In this document: positions 54,673 to 62,847 of the stretch, piece by piece | Layout of the letters: each line of letters opens with the position of its first letter | Numbering within the stretch: the stretch's first letter is position 1 | Assembly: GCF_013694095.1 (NCBI RefSeq) | Contig: NZ_JACEFB010000009.1 | Coordinates: 1-64,000, forward strand | Length of the DNA stretch: 64,000 bases | Direction of reading: 5' to 3' | DNA from: Thermogemmata fonticola | GTDB lineage: Bacteria > Planctomycetota > Planctomycetia > Gemmatales > Gemmataceae | The notes under the pieces: model-generated | Database searches by the model: none | What the model was told of the DNA's origin: nothing | The model's input: only the letters and a program-made list of their open reading frames with translations | Program-made: the position numbers and the translations under genes

Positions 54673-55905
54673 TCAGAGCAGGCGGATGCGCACGGACGGA
54701 TCGCGGAGCTGTTGTAAAAGCCGACGCGGGAGATGGCAGTGCAGCCGCACCTCGTTGGCTTCGTCGTGGAACTCCTGGCGATATACCTCGGCGTGGGCGT
54801 TGAGGTAAGCCAGGACTTTGCCGTTGCCCGCGCTAGTGATGATCTCGGCCTCGGCGAAGTCTTCCGCCAGCATTTCCACGACCATGTCGGCCAGTTGATC
54901 GAGTCCCTCCCCAGTCAGAGCGCTGACCGCGACGCAGCGGGGATGCCGGCCTTCCAGCAGCCGCAAACGGGACCGATCCTCCAGGCGGTCGATCTTGTTG
55001 AGCACCAGGAGTGTTGGCTGATTGCTGCAACCCAGTTCCTTGAGCACCGCCGTGACCGCGTCGATCTGCTGCTCTGCCTGCGGGTTGCTGGCATCCACCA
55101 CATGGAGCAGCAGACGGGCATGGCGGGCTTCCGCCAGGGTCGCCCGGAAGGAGGCCACGAGATGGTGCGGCAGGTCCCGGATGAAGCCGACCGTGTCGGA
55201 GAGCAGGACGCGGCCCCAATGGGGGATGTGCCAGCGCCGCGTGCGCGTGTCCAGCGTTGAGAACAACTGGTTTTTGACATACACGCCCGCGCCGGTCAAA
55301 GCGTTCATGAGATGGGATTTGCCCGCATTGGTGTAACCCACCAGCGAGACGGTGTATTCCCGCCGCCGGCTTTGCACCTCCCGCTCCTTGCGTGCCAGGA
55401 CCACAGCCAGGCGGGCCTTGAGGTCGCGGATGCGTTCGGCCACCAGGCGCCGGTCGGTTTCCAACTGGGTTTCGCCCGGACCGCGCAAGCCGATCCCGCC
55501 GCCTGTCTGCCGGCTCAAGTGCGTCCACATCCGCTTCAGGCGGGGCAGGGAGTATTCCAACTGGGCCAGCTCCACCTGCAAGCGGGCCTCCACCGTGCGT
55601 GCCCGGCTGGCGAAAATGTCCAGGATCACCTCGCTGCGATCCAGAACCTTGACCCCCAGCTCCTTTTCCAGATTGCGCACCTGGGCGGGTGACAAGTCGT
55701 TGTCGAAAATGACCACATCCGCGTCGCGCGCCACCACCAGGTCCTTTAGCTCGCGGAGTTTACCAGCCCCGATGTAGGTGGAAACCTCGATCTCCTGGCG
55801 CTTCTGGGTCAGCTCGCCCACAATGACGGCCCCGGCTGTCTCAGCCAAACCGCGGATTTCATCGCACGGGTCCGAAGTCGGCCAAGGACGATGCGGCAGA
55901 GCCAC
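54673..55905 (-). CDS. hflX: Ribosome-splitting GTPase HflX
   Basis: HflX splits or rescues stalled ribosomes. The visible frame has 410 residues from a GTG at 55905. The N-terminal domain (ETAGAVIVGELTQKRQEIEV, STYIGAGKL, FDNDLSPAQVRNLEK) and the GTPase domain (G1 VGYTNAGKSHLMN near 202, G3 SDTVGFIRDLPHHL, G4 VLNKIDRL) are complete. Directly upstream of the GTG, in frame and before the next stop, lie codons for GERAILVSVALPHRP, which resembles the family's conserved opening. No ATG, GTG or TTG is available there. The only start-like codon with a ribosome site (AGGAG, 9 nt upstream) is an ATC at 55972..55974, so the true start may be non-canonical. Confidence 0.9.
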   Translation of the reverse strand: MALPHRPWPTSDPCDEIRGLAETAGAVIVGELTQKRQEIEVSTYIGAGKLRELKDLVVARDADVVIFDNDLSPAQVRNLEKELGVKVLDRSEVILDIFASRARTVEARLQVELAQLEYSLPRLKRMWTHLSRQTGGGIGLRGPGETQLETDRRLVAERIRDLKARLAVVLARKEREVQSRRREYTVSLVGYTNAGKSHLMNALTGAGVYVKNQLFSTLDTRTRRWHIPHWGRVLLSDTVGFIRDLPHHLVASFRATLAEARHARLLLHVVDASNPQAEQQIDAVTAVLKELGCSNQPTLLVLNKIDRLEDRSRLRLLEGRHPRCVAVSALTGEGLDQLADMVVEMLAEDFAEAEIITSAGNGKVLAYLNAHAEVYRQEFHDEANEVRLHCHLPRRLLQQLRDPSVRIRLL

Positions 55906-56238
55906 GCTGACCAGAATGGCACGCTCCCCGGATGCTGTCCAACCGTTCCGTTGCGTCTCAAACGATTTGCTGATGGCGAGCGTCTCCTCGAAAAATCTTC
56001 CGTCGCTTCAGGCGGGATCGTTCTCCGGCAATGTGCTTCCTTATCGTCTAATCCATTCTATGCCATTCGCCGGCGACGATTGCAAGCAAAAAACCGGCGG
56101 AGGGAACCGCTCGCCTTGCCTGGCGGTGGGCAAAAACAAACCGCGCTGCACCTAAGCCGGTGGGAGCTAGGGCAGTGCGGGCTTGGGTGGAACGAGAGCG
56201 TCAGGACGGTCATTGGCAAGGCTGGCAGAGAAGGTGGC
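55906..56238. other. Spacer between the VWA gene and hflX; contains the probable true N-terminus of HflX
   Basis: The part nearest hflX, up to 55974, is in frame with hflX and codes for conserved-looking residues. The rest, to 56238, holds nothing recognisable. Confidence 0.6.
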
Positions 56239-59200
56239 TCAGTCCTTTCGCCGTTCCTCGGCACCCGGCAGGAGGGACAGCGGGGGCAGTTGGACCTCGC
56301 TAGCCGAGGCGAAGACGGGGTTGACCTGGAAGCGGACGGCCCCACGCTGGGCATCATACTGCATGACGCCGCGGAAGTCTGCCAGGCCCATGCGACCCAG
56401 GCGCTTTTCGATATTGCCCAGTTCCGCGGGCAGATAGGGCTGTTGGGTTTGCAGGGTCGTGGTAGCCGACAGGCCGGCGCGGCCAGCGCCACCGGCAAAG
56501 CCATGAGCGGTCAACTGCGCGGGCAGGATCGGGCGCGGGGCATCGGCCACCACCGTGGTATCCGCCAGTTCCGTGCGCGTGCCGCGCTCCAGAGTGATCA
56601 CCACCGGCTCGTTCCGCGTCAGGTCCACTTCATGGAGGCTGACGGTCTGCCGGGGCGTGCCCTGATATTGAGTGACCTTGAGGGTCGCCCGTTGTCCGAG
56701 CGCTTGGCCGTAGGCAGTGCGGACGCGGATGCGATACGTCCCGGAGAAGGCCGAGCTGGCGATGTAGATTTCCGAGCGGTCGCCGTCGAGGCTCTGCTCC
56801 AGGCGATCCCCGCGGAGGATGCCGCCTCCCGCCGAGCGCGGATGGAGCGGAGAACAGGTGGAACCGCTCGGTTCCTCCACGATCAGGTCCAGATCCGCCG
56901 GACCTTGCCAAAGCAGCTCGATGACTAGGTCACGCTGGGTTTGCTGCTGGAGCAGGCGGCGGAGTTGTTCGCGCCGCGGGTCCTGCTGCGGAATCTGCGC
57001 TAGCAGGGCTTCGAGTTGCTGCCGGGCTTGCTGGTGATAGTCGCGGTCATCGACGCCCCAATCCTGGCGGAGCAGTTGCCGGCTGGCCCACAGGACCGCG
57101 TCGGTGTCGATTTGGGGCGCCTGGCGGGCATAGGCCAGGGCGTTGGCGTAGGCCAGGGGTTCATGGGGGGCGATGTCCGCCGCCCGCTTGCAGAAGGCCA
57201 CGGCTAGCTCGTATCTCTTGGCTTGGGCCAAGGCCTGGGCCGCCTGGAGCAAAGCCCGCGGTTCCTGGGGTTCCAGGTCCGCCGCCGAGAGGCTCGCCCG
57301 AAGCACTTCCTCTTCTGCAGCCTGGCTCAGTTGCAATGCGATGGCCAGGGCGTCGTGCGTCCAGGCTTCCGTGGTCAAACCTTTACGCAGGCCGGCCTTG
57401 AGCAGTTCCGCCGCCGCCTCGTACTCCTCTTGCTCCAGGAGGAATTCCGCGGAGGCCACGATCAGGCCGGGGTCTTCCACGGTCCACTCCACGGCCTGGT
57501 TCCACATGCGGCGGGGGTCTTTGCTGAGCTTGGGCTTGAGGACAGCGGGATCGTACCGCGGGTCGATGACGCGGGGTCGATCCGCCGCACGGGCTTGAGC
57601 CGCTCCTTCCCCGGTTGCCGCCGGTTGGCCCGCTCCCGGAGCGCCGGGATTACCCGCGGCGACTGCACCCCCATTGCGGCCCGGTTGCGGACCCAGAGCC
57701 TGGCCGCCGCCCACCGCCTTGAGTTTGACCGAGGAAGCGGGATGGTAGCGGTGGGTCCCCCGGATCAGCAGGGCGCGGGCCGGCGGGTAGTAACCGATAG
57801 AGTTGAGTTGCTTTTGATCCAACAGCGGGGCATCCTCATCAGCGCCAAGGCCTTGCTGACCTCGGCGGACGTTGAGCCATTCCCCGCGGGCGACGGTTTC
57901 CACAATCAGTTCCATCAGCAGCATGCTTTGGTCGCCACCTTGCAGGCCGAACTGGCCGCCGAGGTTACCGAACTGGCCGAGTTGGCCACCGCCGATTTGC
58001 AGACCACCGGCCCCGAAACCGAAGTTCTGGTTGAACGGGTCTGGGCCGAATTGCTGCGCTCCCTGCATGGCCAGGCCGCCGCCGATGGGCGGGCCGGCTC
58101 CGAATTGCTGGCCCTGGAATTGATTGCCAAAGGCTCCGCCGAAGCCCTGGAAGTTCTGGGCGCCGAGCACCGCCCCGTAAATCGCCAAAGCCGAGTTCTG
58201 GAAGAACAGGTTCATGAACAGCATCTGCTGGTTGACGGCGCTGGGAATCGGAATGACCAGGTCCGCCACGGGGAAGACGCGGGTCACCTTCTCTTCCAGG
58301 CGGCGATTGAACGTTGTGATTTCCACATAATCCGGCCGGACGATGAAGGTGGCATTCATCGATTGCAGCACGATATCCAGGAAGTTCCCCAACTTGAGGC
58401 CACGTAAGCTGGTAGCCTTCAGATTTGGCCGCTTATCCCGGATGTCGTTGACCCCTTCCGCCTTGAAGTACTCCTCCATGATGACGAAGTTGATGCCGTG
58501 CTGCTTGCTGAGAATGTCAAGCAGATCGCCCAGGGACTGATCGTTGATGTTGATATCATCCCGGAGGCGGACTTCGTCATTTTCGATCTTGTTCTTCAGC
58601 TCGATCTGAGAAGCCGGGGGATTGGGACCGAGGTTGGAGTGCAGATAGGCTTCCCGGCGCAGGCTGGTCAATTCCCGCCAGACGGCGGCCGGGGGGAAGT
58701 GCACCGGCGGCTCATCGGGATAAGGAATGTGCGACTTCTCCGACTGCATCAGGGAGATGAGGAAGCGGTCCTCCCGGATGCGGACCAGCTCTTTCCATTC
58801 CCGCAGTTGGGTAGCATGCTGGCCGATCATGTAGCTGGCCGTCGCCGTGATGGGGACGGGCTGGGCGTTGTTGATCCGTTCGGCGATCATCAACTGGGCT
58901 TCCTGATAGGCCAGCTCGTAGCGGGCTTGTTGCATCAGTTGGCGGAATTGATCGATGCGGAACTTGATGCGGTTTTCGTCCCGCATTTGTTCTTCCAGGG
59001 CGTTGAGGCGCTGGCGGGCGCGGCTGACGAGGCTGCGTTCGATGTTGGCCTGCCGCTTGATTTCCTCGCCTTTACGGTATACGTCATTGATGGCGGCTCC
59101 GAGATCGGCCAGGAGTTGCCGCCGAGCTGCTTCGCCGAGGGCGGTGTTGCGTTCCACATCTTCTAGCAAGCGCTTGAGATCGGTTAAGACGCCATCGGGA

Positions 59201-60789
59201 TCGCTCCGCAGGCGTTCGCGGGCCTCACGGATAGCGGTTTGAACGCGGAGACGGGCCTGATCCTCAGCGATCTTCCGCTCTGCCAGTTGCTGTTCGAGCA
59301 GTTGCTGGGGCGTAGGCTCGCTGCGCGGCGGAGTTGCTCCTCCTGGACCGCCCGCGGGCGGCTGGGCCGGCGCCGTCTGGATGACTTCGCGCACCGCCGC
59401 TTGCGGGGTGATGCGGAGGGCTTGCACCTTGTCCCCCGCCCGGCGCTTGAGGTCCTGCCATTCCTGAATGGAGAGCTTATTGAGCAACTCGCGCCCCTTC
59501 TCGGCTTCGGGGTCTTTCGGACAGATGCGCAGGACCGCATCAAACAGGGCGGCGGCCTCCCGATAGCGATCCAGTTGGATGGCCCAGGCCGCTTGCGTGA
59601 GCAACTCTTCCCGGTACAGCCGCACTTGCGTACTCGCCAAAGCCAAAGCTCGATCGGACTGGAGCAGAGCGGGGACCTCCTTGTGGGGGGCGTTCCGCCA
59701 TTGCTCCAGCATCAAATTGAGGAAGTAATGCTCCGGTTGCGGAGGTACCAGGGCGATGCTCAAATCCTGGCTGACAGCGCGGCGGGCGACATACCCTTCG
59801 ACATGGAGCCGGAGTTGTTCCGCGGCGGGGCGGGCCAGCTTCCCCAGCACCAATGTGCCCCGGTCCGCACGCAGCGGCGGCAGGCGGGCCGGATAGACTT
59901 CCCCCACCTCCTCGCCGAAGCGGAATTTCTCCACCTTGAGCACCGGCACATCCAGGGCTGCCACCAAGCGGCGGGCGAACTCCTCTCGCTTGCTGATCAT
60001 CCGCAGGTCCTCTTGGACCCGGACTACCGCACCGCCCGTCAGCATAGCCAGGCCGTGGAGATTTGCTGCATGCACCTTCAGCCCCAAAGGCACCGCGAAG
60101 AAGAGAATGTCCTGGGCGTCCAGGCGGCTGCCCAAAGCCAGGCGATCCGCTTCGGACAGCGGCCGGTAGATGCTTTCCCCATCTCCCAGGAGTACGATGG
60201 CCTGGGTGCGGGCCGGGTTGGGACTGAGCGTGGCAGCGGCCCGGAGAATAGCTGCCTGCAAATCCGCCGCCCCGGAGCCGTACTCCATCTCCGTCAACTC
60301 GGCAGCGGCGTCCCGGACCTCCTTGGCATTCGGCGCGAAAAAGCCCTTGGTCAAGGGGCGGGTGGACTCTGGCGTGTTAACTACCCACACACTGACCCGG
60401 TCGGTCTCCTTGAGCACATTGCCCACCCCCTCGATGATCGCTCGGGCTTGCCGCAGGGGGATACCTGCCTGACTGGCCGTGGTATCGACCAAGAAGATGA
60501 CATCCCGCGGGCGGGGCGGCCCGGCTACCTCCAGATTCGGCCGCACTTGCCAGGCAAACACCAGCTCCTCCTCACGGGATTGGTACGTCACCAACGGCAG
60601 GCGGCTGAACTTGGAAACCGCCAGGTCTTCCGTGAAGTGGGTCGTATCCGGACGCCCCGATTCCCCCCGTGGCGGGCGGGACGAACCCGGACGCACATCC
60701 CCCAGTAGATGGGTTCCCACCGCAGCAATCGTCGCCAAAACGCCCAAAACAGCAGGCGCTACCCGAAGGCACTTCAGCAGGCTGTTCAT
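56239..60789 (-). CDS. Large secreted VWA-domain protein with STN-like and DUF2135-like parts
   Basis: It is 1,516 residues. A signal/anchor segment (about 8-25) is followed by a VWA domain (about 90-270) with a MIDAS-like DTTAS (DVIFLVDTTAS, near 96) and VLLGDGES. Next come a mixed region with helices and coiled coil (about 380-720), a secretin/TonB short-N-terminal (STN)-like segment (SLGDLLDILSKQHGINFVI, near 750), a Gly/Gln/Phe-rich low-complexity stretch (about 870-957), TPR-like helices, and a C-terminal DUF2135-like beta domain (WQGPADLDLIVEEPSG, about 1290-1430). This domain set suits an envelope protein; function is unknown. AAGGAG lies 8 nt before the ATG at 60789. It precedes hflX on the same strand, 333 bp away. 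Confidence 0.7.
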   Translation of the reverse strand: MNSLLKCLRVAPAVLGVLATIAAVGTHLLGDVRPGSSRPPRGESGRPDTTHFTEDLAVSKFSRLPLVTYQSREEELVFAWQVRPNLEVAGPPRPRDVIFLVDTTASQAGIPLRQARAIIEGVGNVLKETDRVSVWVVNTPESTRPLTKGFFAPNAKEVRDAAAELTEMEYGSGAADLQAAILRAAATLSPNPARTQAIVLLGDGESIYRPLSEADRLALGSRLDAQDILFFAVPLGLKVHAANLHGLAMLTGGAVVRVQEDLRMISKREEFARRLVAALDVPVLKVEKFRFGEEVGEVYPARLPPLRADRGTLVLGKLARPAAEQLRLHVEGYVARRAVSQDLSIALVPPQPEHYFLNLMLEQWRNAPHKEVPALLQSDRALALASTQVRLYREELLTQAAWAIQLDRYREAAALFDAVLRICPKDPEAEKGRELLNKLSIQEWQDLKRRAGDKVQALRITPQAAVREVIQTAPAQPPAGGPGGATPPRSEPTPQQLLEQQLAERKIAEDQARLRVQTAIREARERLRSDPDGVLTDLKRLLEDVERNTALGEAARRQLLADLGAAINDVYRKGEEIKRQANIERSLVSRARQRLNALEEQMRDENRIKFRIDQFRQLMQQARYELAYQEAQLMIAERINNAQPVPITATASYMIGQHATQLREWKELVRIREDRFLISLMQSEKSHIPYPDEPPVHFPPAAVWRELTSLRREAYLHSNLGPNPPASQIELKNKIENDEVRLRDDININDQSLGDLLDILSKQHGINFVIMEEYFKAEGVNDIRDKRPNLKATSLRGLKLGNFLDIVLQSMNATFIVRPDYVEITTFNRRLEEKVTRVFPVADLVIPIPSAVNQQMLFMNLFFQNSALAIYGAVLGAQNFQGFGGAFGNQFQGQQFGAGPPIGGGLAMQGAQQFGPDPFNQNFGFGAGGLQIGGGQLGQFGNLGGQFGLQGGDQSMLLMELIVETVARGEWLNVRRGQQGLGADEDAPLLDQKQLNSIGYYPPARALLIRGTHRYHPASSVKLKAVGGGQALGPQPGRNGGAVAAGNPGAPGAGQPAATGEGAAQARAADRPRVIDPRYDPAVLKPKLSKDPRRMWNQAVEWTVEDPGLIVASAEFLLEQEEYEAAAELLKAGLRKGLTTEAWTHDALAIALQLSQAAEEEVLRASLSAADLEPQEPRALLQAAQALAQAKRYELAVAFCKRAADIAPHEPLAYANALAYARQAPQIDTDAVLWASRQLLRQDWGVDDRDYHQQARQQLEALLAQIPQQDPRREQLRRLLQQQTQRDLVIELLWQGPADLDLIVEEPSGSTCSPLHPRSAGGGILRGDRLEQSLDGDRSEIYIASSAFSGTYRIRVRTAYGQALGQRATLKVTQYQGTPRQTVSLHEVDLTRNEPVVITLERGTRTELADTTVVADAPRPILPAQLTAHGFAGGAGRAGLSATTTLQTQQPYLPAELGNIEKRLGRMGLADFRGVMQYDAQRGAVRFQVNPVFASASEVQLPPLSLLPGAEERRKD

Positions 60790-60858
60790 CCCGCGCACTC
60801 CTTCGTTACCAGGCCGGAACTGGCTAAACTCCAGCCCCAACCCGTCGTCATTTACTTT

Positions 60859-60887
60859 ATTGTGATCCTTCCGACTTCCCATCGCAA
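60859..60887 (-). promoter_or_regulatory. Candidate promoter of the VWA gene
   Basis: On the minus strand, TTGCGA (60882..60887) and CACAAT (60859..60864) lie 17 bp apart, about 70 bp before the start. Confidence 0.4.
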
Positions 60888-61169
60888 GCTACATTTTCCG
60901 CTCGGCATCCTAGCCGGGTACCGATTTCTCACGTCCTTTATTCTCCCTTCCCCTCTCTATGGATTCGGAAGTGGAGGCCTGGCGTTTCCCTCCATTCGTT
61001 GGTTCCCGTCACCGTTCCAGCACAGGGAGTTCTGCTCTCCCCTCACTTTACACCTTCCTCAACACCGCGGCTGAGGGATTGTTGGCGTATTATTGCTGTT
61101 TCCATTGGCTGGGGCGGCCTAAGTCTAGCGCTTTTGGCGCAATCGCCAGTACCGGCAGCCCCTGTCGAT

Positions 61170-61198
61170 TTGACTTCCTCCCAAATGTGTTCTAGGGT
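61170..61198 (+). promoter_or_regulatory. Candidate promoter of the coiled-coil gene
   Basis: TTGACT (61170..61175) and TAGGGT (61193..61198) lie 17 bp apart; the leader would be about 145 nt. Confidence 0.35.
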
Positions 61199-61348
61199 GA
61201 ATTGTCTCCTGGGAGAGGGTGGCTGGTCCGAGCGGCGGGAGGAGACAAGTCTCGCGTGTCTCGGAACAACCAAACTCCATGGAGAACAAACTGTTACGTT
61301 AAAAACTTAGAGTTCCCTCTGTCGAAGGGACGGCCAGGAAACCGCGGT

Positions 61349-62359
61349 ATGGACCTGCCCCAACCGAACCACGAACCGCCCGTTGAATCGCCCTCGCCCT
61401 TGGCGGAACTCCGCCGCCGGTTGTTGGGGACTCCACCGGCTGCGCCATCGTCCCCCCACGATGGCGCCCCGCGGGCGAGTGCGCCTCCACCCTCCCGCCT
61501 CCATTCTTCGGTTCCTTCCGCTCCGGAGGAACTTGGACCGCCTGCTTCGCCTTCCTCCCCTGGCAGCGGCAGCTTGCCGCACGACTCCCTGACCCGCCGG
61601 TTGAAGATGCCCGCCATTCCGGTATCGGCCTCGGCTTCTGTCCTCGGCGTTTCTCCTACAGAAGCTGCGGTGGATACCCCGCTCCCGCATTCGTTCCCCT
61701 CCCGCCGCCACGTGGCAACCCCTCCCCCCGTAGCGCCCTACGGACCGGCCCCTTACGGGATACCCTACGCTCCGCCTCCTTCCGGAGAGTACTCCCAGGG
61801 ACCTCCCAGCGACTGGGAGGATGAGATCGCCCGCGTACGCCGGGAAAACAAGGAACTGCGCAAACTGCTGGAGGAGATCAAAGGCATCCTCCAGGAAGCC
61901 AGCGAGAACGAACAGAAACTCCTGGCCAAACAGCAAGATTATGAGCGCCAACTGGCGGAAAAGGAGGCCCTCATTCAGGAGCTGACCCAGCACCTGACGG
62001 AAATCGAGGAAAAGATTGAAAAAGGGGAGTTGGTTCCCAAATCCGCCACGCCGAAGACCCGTACCGAGCTGGAAGAGTGGGCCGACGAGTTGGAACGGGA
62101 AAGTGTGCGTCTAGCGCAAGAGTGGAAGAAACTTGAGGAGGAAAAGCGGCAACTGCGCGAGGATGAAGAGGCTCTGGAAAACCAGATGCGGCACACCGAG
62201 AAGGAGATGGCCAAGGAGCGAGCCGAACTGGCTCGACAGCGCCGAGAATTGGAGCGCCTCCAGGAGGAAATCCGCAACCAGATGGAATTGATCCAACGGG
62301 GGGACGCGTCCTTACACCAGCAGCTCCACAATTTCCGGCGGCGGATTCAGGAACAGTAA
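61349..62359 (+). CDS. Pro-rich/coiled-coil protein, unknown function
   Basis: It is 336 residues in two parts. Residues about 1-155 are Pro/Ser/Ala-rich and probably disordered. Residues about 160-336 form a long, highly charged coiled coil with regular heptads (Glu/Lys/Leu/Gln: VRRENKELRKLLEEIKGIL, then ELEEWADELERESVRLAQE). No membrane segment or catalytic motif is seen, so a structural or scaffolding role is likely. AGGAAA lies before the ATG at 61349; open frame upstream is not protein-like. A strong hairpin follows the gene. Confidence 0.65.
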   Translation: MDLPQPNHEPPVESPSPLAELRRRLLGTPPAAPSSPHDGAPRASAPPPSRLHSSVPSAPEELGPPASPSSPGSGSLPHDSLTRRLKMPAIPVSASASVLGVSPTEAAVDTPLPHSFPSRRHVATPPPVAPYGPAPYGIPYAPPPSGEYSQGPPSDWEDEIARVRRENKELRKLLEEIKGILQEASENEQKLLAKQQDYERQLAEKEALIQELTQHLTEIEEKIEKGELVPKSATPKTRTELEEWADELERESVRLAQEWKKLEEEKRQLREDEEALENQMRHTEKEMAKERAELARQRRELERLQEEIRNQMELIQRGDASLHQQLHNFRRRIQEQ

Positions 62360-62847
62360 AGTAGCCGGTCCGCCCCGCGGATATAATAGGTAACCTCCCA
62401 TGCAGCACCGTAGCCCGGTGGGGTCGCACCCGCCGGGCTGCGGTGTTTCTGGCCCCAGGGCAGCCGCTGTCCCTGACCTGCCTCCGCCCCGCCTTCGGCT
62501 TGCGGACTTGCCCCTGCCGGAAGGCTGCCGTTCCGCCCTATCCTCCGCCTGGCAGCTCCTCCGCTCGTCCCTTGGGCTGATGGCTCTTCTCGTTTAGCCT
62601 CTTCTTCGAACGTTCCTTTGTCTTATTCTGTATAATTTATCTTTTTGCTAGATTTGACAGATGTCCTTGATCTGTATGAATGGCCATATCTCCAAGTTGC
62701 CACTTCCGCTCTACGAGAGCCTCCTTGCAGGAGGGCCACACATCCTGGCTGCTGCCGAATCCTCCGCGAGGCAGCGAGGCCGGAAACAGGAGAAGGATGG
62801 CTGGGGTTCATGGAGGAAAGGGGGAACAAGGGCGAGAAGCGGAAATG
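62360..62847. other. Convergent spacer with a terminator and AT-rich segment
   Basis: These 488 bp contain a TATAAT (62382), the strong hairpin listed next and an AT-rich stretch with a second TATAAT (62631). No gene is seen. Confidence 0.55.
62406..62450 (+). terminator. Strong hairpin with short T-run after the coiled-coil gene
   Basis: Left arm CACCGTAGCCCGG (62406..62418) pairs with right arm CCGGGCTGCGGTG (62433..62445), 13 bp with one G.T pair. An inner GGGT/ACCC pairing extends the stem. TTTCT follows. It lies 47 bp past the coiled-coil gene's stop. Confidence 0.7.

Larger units (their letters stand above)
60790..61348. other. Divergent region between the VWA and coiled-coil genes
   Basis: These 559 bp hold a promoter candidate for each flanking gene. 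An open frame at about 60999..61310 has a hydrophobic, signal-like run but no ribosome site, so I do not call it a gene. Confidence 0.5.

Noticed and set aside
61043-61273. Minus-strand 76-residue open frame
   Set aside because: No ribosome site and no recognisable protein.
60999-61310. Secreted small protein with a signal-like segment (IIAVSIGWGGLSLALLAQS)
   Set aside because: No start codon with a ribosome site, no conserved body, and it overlaps the promoter candidate of the next gene.
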